From NCBI GenBank assembly GCA_002308315.1, contig DBWE01000006.1:1-7790 (forward strand): a stretch of DNA of 7,790 nucleotides, given 5' to 3'. The position numbers and the translations under genes were made by a program. Shown here piece by piece: positions 1 through 5,415 of this stretch (positions are counted from its first letter, which is position 1; each line of letters opens with the position of its first letter). The stretch is from Clostridiales bacterium UBA1246 (GTDB lineage Bacteria > Bacillota > Clostridia > Oscillospirales > Oscillospiraceae). The notes beneath the pieces were generated by a model. The model was not told the DNA's origin. It worked only from the letters and a program-made list of their open reading frames with translations, and made no database searches.

Positions 1-83
1 TTTCCTACAACTATTTTACACTAAGCACGGACGGAGGAAAGGAACTTACCGCGGCGCGGGACTCTCTTTTGCCGACCGGGCGC

Positions 84-112
84 TTGACAAATACAATACT
101 TCGTGATACGAT
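84..112 (+). promoter_or_regulatory. Sigma-A-type promoter of the padR operon
   Basis: A perfect -35 box TTGACA (84-89) is followed after a 17-nt spacer by TACGAT (107-112), a 4/6 match to TATAAT. A TG dinucleotide at 104-105, one base before the -10 box, makes it an extended -10 element. Transcription should begin near 118-120, leaving a very short leader before the GGGAGG ribosome binding site (125-130) of the PadR gene. The assignment rests on consensus match and position. Confidence 0.8.
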
Positions 113-117
113 GTATT
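95..117. promoter_or_regulatory. Putative PadR operator (inverted repeat over the -10 box)
   Basis: Arms AATACTTCGT (95-104) and ACGATGTATT (108-117) are complementary at 9 of 10 positions around a 3-nt centre GAT, so the palindrome is centred on base 106. It covers the extended -10 element. PadR-family dimers commonly bind AT-rich dyads over their own promoter, so autorepression is the natural inference. The dyad itself is seen directly; the protein that binds it is not proven. Confidence 0.6.
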
Positions 118-136
118 CCGCGAAGGGAGGTATGGT

Positions 137-454
137 ATGGACGCTCAACTGAAGCGCGGGCTTCTTGACGTATGCGTTCTCGCGGCTATCAAGAACGAGG
201 ACTCGTACGGATATAAGATCATCAAGGATCTGAAACCGTACATCGAGCTGTCGGAATCGACCCTGTACACCGTGCTGAAACGCCTGGAGGCGGCAAAAAT
301 GCTTACGGTGCGTACGGCGGAACATGACGGCAGGCTGCGAAAATACTACCGCATCACCGAGGACGGCTCGGGACGCATAGAGGATTTCAAGAGGGAATGG
401 AAAGAGGTAATATCCATATATCGTTTCGTGGTAAAGGAGGATGGACATGAATAG
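137..454 (+). CDS. PadR-family transcriptional regulator
   Basis: This 105-residue protein is the size of the short PadR subfamily, which has a winged-helix DNA-binding domain and one C-terminal dimerisation helix. The N-terminal part (LKRGLLDVCVLAAI, then DSYGYKI) is the typical PadR start. The stretch SESTLYTVLKRLEAAKML (about 38-55) is the helix-turn-helix with the recognition helix, and GRLRKYYRIT (about 65-74) is the wing. The C-terminal helix (about 80-100) should mediate dimerisation. The start is ATG 137, preceded by GGGAGG (125-130) at 6 nt; ATG 132 is in another frame. It overlaps the next gene by 8 nt. As first gene behind a promoter with a palindrome over its -10 box, it probably represses its own operon. 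The inducing signal is unknown, but in this type of trio the membrane partners suggest an envelope-stress role (inference). Confidence 0.95.
   Translation: MDAQLKRGLLDVCVLAAIKNEDSYGYKIIKDLKPYIELSESTLYTVLKRLEAAKMLTVRTAEHDGRLRKYYRITEDGSGRIEDFKREWKEVISIYRFVVKEDGHE
433..440 (+). promoter_or_regulatory. Ribosome binding site deciding the HAAS gene start
   Basis: AAAGGAGG ends directly against ATG 441, which leaves no room for initiation there. ATG 447 lies 6 nt downstream in the same frame with ideal spacing, so the protein probably starts MNRETF rather than MDMNRETF. The site lies inside the last codons of the PadR gene, favouring translational coupling. Confidence 0.8.
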
Positions 455-1049
455 GGAAACGTTTATGTCCGAATTGAAAAACGCACTGTCGGGCCTGCCC
501 CGGGACGACGCGGAGGAACGGCTGGCTTTCTACGGAGAAATGATCGACGACCGAATGGAGGAGGGCCTGACGGAGGAGGCGGCGGTCGCCGGGATAGGCA
601 CGATAGAAGAGATAGTCGCTCAGACCGTCTCGGAGATCCCGCTGGGCAGGCTCGTCAGAGAGAAGATGCCTCCGAAACGGCCGCTGGGCGCAGGGAAGAC
701 CGTTCTGCTCGTTCTGGGCTTTCCGCTGTGGTTTCCGCTGCTGATCGCCGCGTTCGCCGCGGTCTTTGCGCTGTATGCCGCCGTATGGTCCGTGATAATA
801 TCCCTGTGGGCGGTGGAGGTCTCGCTGTGGGCCTGCGCCGTCGGCGGCGTCGCGGCGGCCGCGTTTTTCTCGCTCCGCGGTAACTTTTTTGCGGGCGCGG
901 CGTCCCTCGGCGCGGGGCTGTTCTGCGCGGGAGCGTCGATATTCCTGTTTTTCGGCTGCGCCGCGGCGTCGAAGGGAATGATCCGCCTGAGCGGGAAAGC
1001 TCTCTCGGGCATTAAGACCGGGATAGCGGGAAAGGAGAGAATAAAATGA
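447..1049 (+). CDS. HAAS (DUF1700) domain membrane protein
   Basis: The product is 200 aa from ATG 447. Residues 1-65 form the HAAS/DUF1700 domain, a helical cytoplasmic signalling domain, recognised by the run FYGEMIDDRMEEGL (28-41) followed by TEEAAVAGIG and EEIVAQ. The usual IG-x-P signature reads IGTI here, so the proline is missing. After a basic linker (REKMPPKR, 71-78) come about four hydrophobic segments (roughly 85-103, 104-122, 124-143 and 148-172), so the C-terminal half is an integral membrane domain. The tail (176-200) is basic and should be cytoplasmic. The gene overlaps the PadR gene upstream by 8 nt and the DUF4097 gene by 4 nt (ATGA). In Bacillota this domain often accompanies PadR and DUF4097 partners; a role in relaying membrane or envelope state is inferred. 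No enzymatic motif is visible. Confidence 0.9.
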   Translation: MNRETFMSELKNALSGLPRDDAEERLAFYGEMIDDRMEEGLTEEAAVAGIGTIEEIVAQTVSEIPLGRLVREKMPPKRPLGAGKTVLLVLGFPLWFPLLIAAFAAVFALYAAVWSVIISLWAVEVSLWACAVGGVAAAAFFSLRGNFFAGAASLGAGLFCAGASIFLFFGCAAASKGMIRLSGKALSGIKTGIAGKERIK

Positions 1050-2005
1050 AAAAGGGATACGTCATCGCGGCCGTCGTCCTCATCGCGGCGGGCATCGCGG
1101 TCTTCGGAGGCTTTTTCTTCGCCTCGGGTTTCGATTTTTCAAAGCTTGACAGCTCGCACTGTGAAACGAAGCTTTATTCCGTCGACGAAGCCTTTGACGG
1201 GATAGAGATAGATATATCGGAGACAGACGTGGTTTTCGAACCGTCGGAGGACGGCAGGGCAAGAGTGGAGTGCACGGAACGGGACAAGGTAAAATACGGC
1301 GTATCCGTCGAAAACGGGGTGCTGAAGATAGTCGGGGACGACCGGAGAGCGTGGTACGACCGTCTGTCGCTGTACTCCAAAGCTCTGAAGATGACGGTCT
1401 ATCTGCCGCGCGACCGCTTCGGATCTCTGAAAATAGACGCCGGCACGGGAAAAGTGGACGTCCCCGGGAACTTCTCCTTTGCCGACGCCGATATCGAGGT
1501 GAGCACGGGCGACGTGACGTGCGGCGCCTCGGCGGACGGGCTGCTCAGGATCAAAACGAGCACGGGGGATATAACGCTCGCCGGCGCCGAGGCCGGACAG
1601 ACTGAGCTCACCGTCTCCACGGGCGGCGTGGACGCGGAGGCGGCAGCCTGCGCGGGAACGCTTACGGTAAACGTCGGCACCGGGAAAACGAGACTTACCG
1701 ACGTGAAGTGCGGGAACCTCGTATGCGGGGGGAGCACGGGCGATATCATACTGAAGGACGTCGTCGCCTCCGACGGCTTCGATATAAAGGCCTCGACGGG
1801 CGACGTGCGCTTTGATAACTGCGATGCGGGCCGCATAACCGTGAAAACCTCCACCGGGAGCGTTACCGGTACGCTTCGCATGGAGAAGGTATTCATTGCG
1901 AAGACGTCGACGGGAAAGATCGACGTGCCCGACACGGTCTCCGGAGGAAGGTGCGAGCTGACTACGTCGACGGGGGATATACGGATAAAGCTCTCCGGCG
2001 AATGA
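1046..2005 (+). CDS. DUF4097 membrane-anchored beta-solenoid protein
   Basis: A 319-aa protein with one N-terminal hydrophobic anchor (about 5-26) after MKKGY, and no lipobox cysteine. The rest should lie outside the cell. Residues 45-125 form a beta-rich cap with the pattern GIEIDISETDVVFEPSEDG, typical of DUF4097 (YvlB/LiaG-like) adhesin-type proteins. From residue 133 to 310 the motif (S/G)TG recurs ten times every 19-20 residues, each followed by a short strand such as DIT, DVR or KID. This is the mark of a parallel beta-helix with one turn per repeat. The start ATG 1046 overlaps the upstream stop (ATGA) and has AAAGGAGAG (1031-1039) as ribosome binding site. No catalytic residues are apparent. 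In related trios DUF4097 proteins are linked to cell-envelope stress; the ligand is unknown, and a scaffold or sensing surface is inferred. Confidence 0.92.
   Translation: MKKGYVIAAVVLIAAGIAVFGGFFFASGFDFSKLDSSHCETKLYSVDEAFDGIEIDISETDVVFEPSEDGRARVECTERDKVKYGVSVENGVLKIVGDDRRAWYDRLSLYSKALKMTVYLPRDRFGSLKIDAGTGKVDVPGNFSFADADIEVSTGDVTCGASADGLLRIKTSTGDITLAGAEAGQTELTVSTGGVDAEAAACAGTLTVNVGTGKTRLTDVKCGNLVCGGSTGDIILKDVVASDGFDIKASTGDVRFDNCDAGRITVKTSTGSVTGTLRMEKVFIAKTSTGKIDVPDTVSGGRCELTTSTGDIRIKLSGE
1442..1975 (+). repeat. Ten-fold (S/G)TG beta-helix repeat within the DUF4097 gene
   Basis: In the encoded protein the (S/G)TG tripeptide begins at residues 133, 153, 172, 191, 211, 230, 250, 269, 288 and 308, with steps of 20, 19, 19, 20, 19, 20, 19, 19 and 20. 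Copies 1 and 5 have GTG and the others STG. The DNA is diverged between copies (agcacgggc, tcgacgggc, tccaccggg and others), so the repeat is conserved at protein level and does not look like a recent DNA tandem duplication. Confidence 0.9.
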
Positions 2006-2048
2006 CGGCCTGTACTTTGACGATGTAAAAAATTAAAACACCGAAGCG

Positions 2049-2091
2049 CGGACGCTCTGCATAGTGCTCAACTATGCAAAGCGTCCGTTTT
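2049..2091 (+). terminator. Intrinsic terminator of the padR operon
   Basis: A 16-bp stem with one C-A mismatch pairs 2049-2064 with 2072-2087 (CGGACGCT... against ...AGCGTCCG) around a 7-nt loop, followed directly by TTTT (2088-2091). It lies 43 nt after the DUF4097 stop and ahead of the next promoter. The T tract is short, but the stem is long and GC-rich at its base. An A-rich stretch at 2027-2038 could provide a weaker tail on the opposite strand. Confidence 0.8.
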
Positions 2092-2126
2092 GTCGACTAT
2101 TAAGTCATATTTTTATCACAAAAGTC

Positions 2127-2149
2127 TCGGCACACTAAAAAAGTGCCGA
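2127..2149. repeat. Upstream TCGGCAC inverted repeat
   Basis: TCGGCAC (2127-2133) and GTGCCGA (2143-2149) are perfectly complementary across an A-rich 9-nt loop. No T tract follows on the + strand, so it is not a standard terminator for the preceding operon. It sits 17-39 bp upstream of the -35 box of the next promoter, where a regulator-binding dyad would fit. Confidence 0.5.
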
Positions 2150-2165
2150 TAATGATGCGAAAGAC

Positions 2166-2195
2166 TTGCCTTTTTTATACAAATGGATATATAAT
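2166..2195 (+). promoter_or_regulatory. Sigma-A-type promoter of the importer operon
   Basis: A perfect -10 box TATAAT (2190-2195) lies 18 nt downstream of TTGCCT (2166-2171), a 4/6 match to the -35 consensus, in a locally AT-rich stretch. Transcription should begin around 2202, giving a leader of about 70 nt before the TTG start at 2273. Confidence 0.7.
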
Positions 2196-2205
2196 CTATC
2201 GGTAT

Positions 2206-2245
2206 GTCGGCACCGTTTCGGAGACGGGCCCGGCCTGTGCCGGAC
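2206..2245 (+). promoter_or_regulatory. Leader hairpin of the importer operon
   Basis: GTCGGCAC (2206-2213) pairs with GTGCCGGAC (2237-2245) with one bulged G, enclosing a smaller stem (2214-2218 with 2222-2226). It starts within a few bases of the predicted transcription start, so it would form a 5'-terminal hairpin ending about 9 nt before the ribosome binding site. Such structures often stabilise mRNA or tune translation; I do not recognise a known riboswitch class. Confidence 0.45.
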
Positions 2246-2253
2246 GTGACGGC

Positions 2254-2265
2254 GGAGAAAGGGGG
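2254..2265 (+). promoter_or_regulatory. Ribosome binding site supporting a TTG start
   Basis: GGAGAAAGGGGG ends 7 nt before TTG 2273. No in-frame ATG with a comparable site exists before the first membrane helix, so the TTG is the best start. Confidence 0.7.
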
Positions 2266-2272
2266 ATAACGC

Positions 2273-2815
2273 TTGCTTCACGGAAAGTACGTAAGCGACT
2301 ATACCCTGCAGAATACTCTCGCTCCGGACGGCAGGCAGCGGACCGTCAGCGTATACGGCGGTCCGGTATTCCGTTTCGTAAAGAAGGGGGCGGAGCTTCG
2401 CCGGGCAAGGCTGCGTCTTGTCGTATATACGGCGATATGTCTGCTTGCCCTTATGGCGATACTGCTGCTCCCGGCGCCATCGCTGCACATGTGGTACGTC
2501 CTGCCTCCGCTGGCTTTCGCGCTGCTGCCCGCCGCGGGCGTGGCGGCCTGCGCCGTTACGCTGACGGCAAAAAACACGCTCGAACGCAGACAGAAGGACA
2601 AAAGAGCGGGGGGCCTGAGGCCGAGAAGCGCGGTCCTTGCCGTACTTGCCCTGCTTTCCCTGGCCGGACAGGCCGTATACATGCTCGGAGCAGGAGGCGC
2701 CGGCCTCGACGCCGCGGTCGGGATATGCACGCTGGTAACGGCGGCGTGCGCGATACGCATTTTCTTTCTCGGAAAGGATTTCGTCCTTGAGGAAGAAAAA
2801 AATGAAGCTTTGTAA
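2273..2815 (+). CDS. Unrecognised four-helix membrane protein
   Basis: I do not recognise the family. The 180-aa product starts at TTG 2273 (site GGGGG at 7 nt). Residues 1-46 are polar and basic (RQRTVSVYGGPVFRFVKK, then ELRRARLRL) and probably cytoplasmic. Four hydrophobic segments follow at about 47-67, 73-97, 118-139 and 144-165. A basic loop between helices 2 and 3 (NTLERRQKDKR, 101-111) marks a cytoplasmic side, and the tail ends in an acidic patch (LEEEKNEAL). No enzymatic or transport motif is seen. It is the first gene after the promoter at 2166-2195, and its stop is only 43 nt from the start of the binding-protein gene with no terminator between, so co-transcription with the importer is likely. 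A role as accessory or regulatory membrane subunit is a guess from position only. Confidence 0.8.
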   Translation: MLHGKYVSDYTLQNTLAPDGRQRTVSVYGGPVFRFVKKGAELRRARLRLVVYTAICLLALMAILLLPAPSLHMWYVLPPLAFALLPAAGVAACAVTLTAKNTLERRQKDKRAGGLRPRSAVLAVLALLSLAGQAVYMLGAGGAGLDAAVGICTLVTAACAIRIFFLGKDFVLEEEKNEAL

Positions 2816-2843
2816 ATCCCTGTCGTATGACAGTAAAACAAAA

Positions 2844-2849
2844 AAGGAG
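2844..2849 (+). promoter_or_regulatory. Ribosome binding site fixing the binding-protein start
   Basis: AAGGAG lies 9 nt before ATG 2859. Starting there gives a classic lipoprotein signal peptide. The reading frame is open further upstream to TTG 2787, but those 24 extra residues overlap the preceding gene and would place a lysine-rich stretch before the signal sequence. Confidence 0.85.
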
Positions 2850-2858
2850 AATTACAAG

Positions 2859-5186
2859 ATGAACGGCAAAAAGTTACTGTACCTTTTGCTGGCTGTCGCG
2901 ATGCTGGTTTCCCTCGCCGCCTGCAACGGCGCGAAACCCGCGGAAGAGACGACCGTCAGCAATCCTCCCGTGAGCGGGAATGAGAGCGAGCCTCAGAGCG
3001 GCGGCGAAGAGCAGCCCGCCGAGGAGCCCAGAGACACCATGGTATACGCTACCGCGACCTTCGGACAGAAGTTCAGCCCGTTTTTCGCGACCACCGCGTA
3101 TGATATGGAGGTCGTAGACCTGGTATGCACCACAGGACTGCTGCCCTATGACCGCGGCGGCGCAATGATCCTCGACGGCATGAACGGCACCACGCGCACC
3201 TACAACGGCACCGACTATCCCTACGAGGGCATGGCCAACTGCGAGATCGTTCAGAACGACGACGGAAGCGTTGACTATAATATGACGATGCGCGACGATA
3301 TCGTCTTCTCCGACGGCAAGCCCGCCGACATCGACGACGTTATTTTCGGCATCTACGTCTGCATGGACCCCACCTATGACGGCAACTCCACCCTGTACGC
3401 CCTGCCCATCACCGGCGTTGAGGAGTACCGCTCCGGCATGGACAGCCGCGGCAACGCCATTTTTGCCGACGGCGAGAACGGCTATACCGAGAACGATAAG
3501 TATACCGAGGATCAGTACAACGAATTCTGGGCATACTACAATGATCAGGCCGGCGCCGATTTCGCGCAGGAGATCGTGGATTACTGCATCAGCAACGGCT
3601 ACAACAGCGCCGACGACTCCGTCGCCGCCTGCGCCGCCAACTGGGGCTACGAGCTTGAAGAAGGCGCCACGGCGAAGGATTTCTGGGACGCCATAGTCGC
3701 GGCCTATGACACCGTTGAAGAAGCCGAAGAGGTCGAGACCGCCGGCTCCACCCGCCTGCAGCTCACCGTAGCCAATCTCGGCGAAGCTTATCAGACCGGC
3801 GTTGAGACCGGCGAGTCCGCTCCCAACATCGCCGGCATCATCCGCACCGGCGACTACACCATGACCGTCCATATGGACAGCTACGACGCCACCGCCATTT
3901 ATGAAATGGCCTTCGGCGTGAATCCTCTCCACTACTACGGCGACGAGGCTCTTTACGATTACGCCAACAACTCCTTCGGATTCAAGAAGGGCGATCTGAG
4001 CGGCGTAAAAGCCAAGACCACCGTTCCTCTCGGCGTGGGACCCTACACCTTTGAAGGCTATGCCAACGGCGTCGTCACGCTGAAGGCCAACCCGAATTAT
4101 TACAAGGGCAAGCCCGCCATCGAGTATCTGCAGATGAAGGAAGCCGTCGATTCCGACTACGTGCCCGGCACCATTACCGGTACCTTCGATTTCAGCACTC
4201 CCTCCATCAATGACGCCACCCTCAAGGCCATAAAGGACGCCAACTCCAACGACGAGCTGACGGGCGACGTTCTTACCACTTACCTCATCGACTACCGCGG
4301 CTACGGCTATCTCGGCATCAACGCCGACCTGGTCAACATAAACAACGAGCCCGCTTCCGACGCCTCCAAGGCTCTGCGCAAGGGCTTCATGACCCTGTTT
4401 GCCGTGTACCGCGACACCGTTATCAATTCCTACTACGGCGACCGCGCCAGCGTTATCCAGTACCCCATCTCCAATACCTCCTGGGCCGCTCCCCAGCCCG
4501 CCGACGAGGGCTACCGTCAGGCCTACTCCCTCGACGTGGACGGCAACCAGATCTACGATCCTTCCATGAGCGCCGAGCAGCGCTATGCCGCCGCCAGGGA
4601 AGCCGCCATCGGCTATTTCAAGGCCGCCGGCTTCACCTATGACGAAGAGGCGGGCAAATTCACGGACGCTTCCGCCACTTATGAGATCATGATCCCCGGC
4701 TCGGGCGAGCAGGATCACCCTGCCTACGGCGTTGCGATCGCCGCTTCCGAGGTCCTTGAAGAGCTCGGCATCAAGCTGCAGGTCAACGATGTGGTCACCT
4801 CCACCTGGAACAATGCTATCGAGGGCAACACCGCCATGATGTGGGCCGCCGCCTGGCAGGCTTCGCTGGATCCGGATATGACCCAGGTCTACCGCTCCGA
4901 CAACGCCCACGGCAAAGGCACCAACTCCAACCACTACTCCGTCGACGACGCCGACCTTGACGCCCTTATCGACGCCGGCCGCGCCAGCGCCGACACCGAG
5001 GAGCGCAAGAGCATATACAGGGACGCCATGGACATCATCATGGACTGGGGCTGCGAGCTGCCTCTCTATCAGCGCAAGAACTGCTACGTCGCGTCCAGCA
5101 TCCGCGTTGACAACGAAACCATGCCCAAGGAAATGACTCCGTTCCACAACTGGTATTCCGAGATCGAAGCTCTCGAAGTAAAGTGA
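2859..5186 (+). CDS. Peptide-type ABC importer substrate-binding lipoprotein (SBP_bac_5 family)
   Basis: The 775-aa product begins with a lipoprotein signal (MNGKKLLYLLLAVAMLVS) and lipobox LAAC, with lipidated Cys22. A Pro/Glu/Ser/Gly-rich linker spans about 23-58. The SBP_bac_5 fold follows: VFSDGKPADIDDVIFGIY (149-166), VPLGVGPYTFEGY (389-401), LKANPNYYKGKPAIEYLQMK (408-427), SKALRKGFM (503-511), and the C-terminal lobe with EVLEELGIKLQVNDV (631-645) and DALIDAGRASAD (701-712). It should capture oligopeptides or similar solutes outside the membrane and hand them to the permeases encoded next. Usual members have about 500-600 residues; the excess here lies mostly between 186 and 320. Codon use is strongly biased (ATC for Ile, TAC, AAC, GCC) compared with the ATA-rich neighbours, pointing to high expression. 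Tandem stops TGA TAA end the gene. The substrate cannot be read from the sequence; dipeptide, oligopeptide or another solute is possible. Confidence 0.95.
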   Translation: MNGKKLLYLLLAVAMLVSLAACNGAKPAEETTVSNPPVSGNESEPQSGGEEQPAEEPRDTMVYATATFGQKFSPFFATTAYDMEVVDLVCTTGLLPYDRGGAMILDGMNGTTRTYNGTDYPYEGMANCEIVQNDDGSVDYNMTMRDDIVFSDGKPADIDDVIFGIYVCMDPTYDGNSTLYALPITGVEEYRSGMDSRGNAIFADGENGYTENDKYTEDQYNEFWAYYNDQAGADFAQEIVDYCISNGYNSADDSVAACAANWGYELEEGATAKDFWDAIVAAYDTVEEAEEVETAGSTRLQLTVANLGEAYQTGVETGESAPNIAGIIRTGDYTMTVHMDSYDATAIYEMAFGVNPLHYYGDEALYDYANNSFGFKKGDLSGVKAKTTVPLGVGPYTFEGYANGVVTLKANPNYYKGKPAIEYLQMKEAVDSDYVPGTITGTFDFSTPSINDATLKAIKDANSNDELTGDVLTTYLIDYRGYGYLGINADLVNINNEPASDASKALRKGFMTLFAVYRDTVINSYYGDRASVIQYPISNTSWAAPQPADEGYRQAYSLDVDGNQIYDPSMSAEQRYAAAREAAIGYFKAAGFTYDEEAGKFTDASATYEIMIPGSGEQDHPAYGVAIAASEVLEELGIKLQVNDVVTSTWNNAIEGNTAMMWAAAWQASLDPDMTQVYRSDNAHGKGTNSNHYSVDDADLDALIDAGRASADTEERKSIYRDAMDIIMDWGCELPLYQRKNCYVASSIRVDNETMPKEMTPFHNWYSEIEALEVK

Positions 5187-5240
5187 TAAAAACGGACAAA
5201 GGCCGGGACATGCTCCGGCAGGCATACAGATAATGACGAT

Positions 5241-5281
5241 CCGCGGCACGGAAGGGGGATCTTCCCTTTTCCGCGCCGCGG
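5241..5281 (+). promoter_or_regulatory. Strong intercistronic hairpin after the binding-protein gene
   Basis: Bases 5241-5259 pair with 5263-5281 over 19 positions with one A-C mismatch and two G-T wobbles, closed by a 3-nt loop. The outer part is CCGCGGC against GCCGCGG. No proper T run follows (only CATTTCC), so full termination is unlikely. The position, 54 nt after a highly expressed binding-protein gene and before the permeases, fits a 3'-end stabiliser or partial attenuator that keeps binding protein in excess over membrane subunits (inference). Confidence 0.7.
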
Positions 5282-5290
5282 CATTTCCAT

Positions 5291-5396
5291 GGGAGTCTCT
5301 CGGAGATCCGGACGCGGGAAACGCCGGGTACTCTCCGGCAGTCCGTTCGGACGGGCGGCGGCGCCGGCTTTCCGAGAGGCCCCCGGGACCATTTTT
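5291..5396 (+). promoter_or_regulatory. Branched GC-rich structure upstream of the first permease
   Basis: Bases 5291-5304 pair with 5371-5384 over 14 positions (one A-C mismatch, one G-T wobble; core CTCTCGGA against TCCGAGAG). Inside are CCGGC (5335-5339) with GCCGG (5363-5367) and a small hairpin, GTCC (5341-5344) with GGAC (5349-5352). TTTTT follows at 5392-5396, 7 nt after the closing stem, and the permease ribosome binding site comes directly after. It could be an attenuator or another structured RNA. It matches no riboswitch class I can recall, and GC-rich spacers fold by chance more easily. Confidence 0.4.
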
Positions 5397-5415
5397 GCAG
5401 TAGGGGGGATACGTT

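Noticed and set aside
11..448. A 145-codon - strand open frame at the window start
   Set aside because: It runs antisense through the PadR gene and its promoter and has no convincing product.
1399..1935. A 178-codon - strand open frame with repeated Ser/Pro/Val pattern
   Set aside because: Its repetitiveness is the complement of the STG repeats in the DUF4097 gene; it has no independent support.
2143..2790. A 215-codon + strand open frame overlapping the four-helix protein
   Set aside because: It is Arg/Gly-rich low-quality text in another frame, without a ribosome binding site, and begins upstream of the mapped promoter.
2787..2858. A 24-residue N-terminal extension of the binding protein from TTG 2787
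   Set aside because: It would overlap the preceding gene and put a lysine-rich stretch before the signal peptide; ATG 2859 has a proper ribosome binding site and gives a normal lipoprotein signal.
5291..5396. The spacer fold as a known riboswitch (guanidine-, THF- or glycine-type)
   Set aside because: Only short fragments resemble those classes; their conserved cores are not present.
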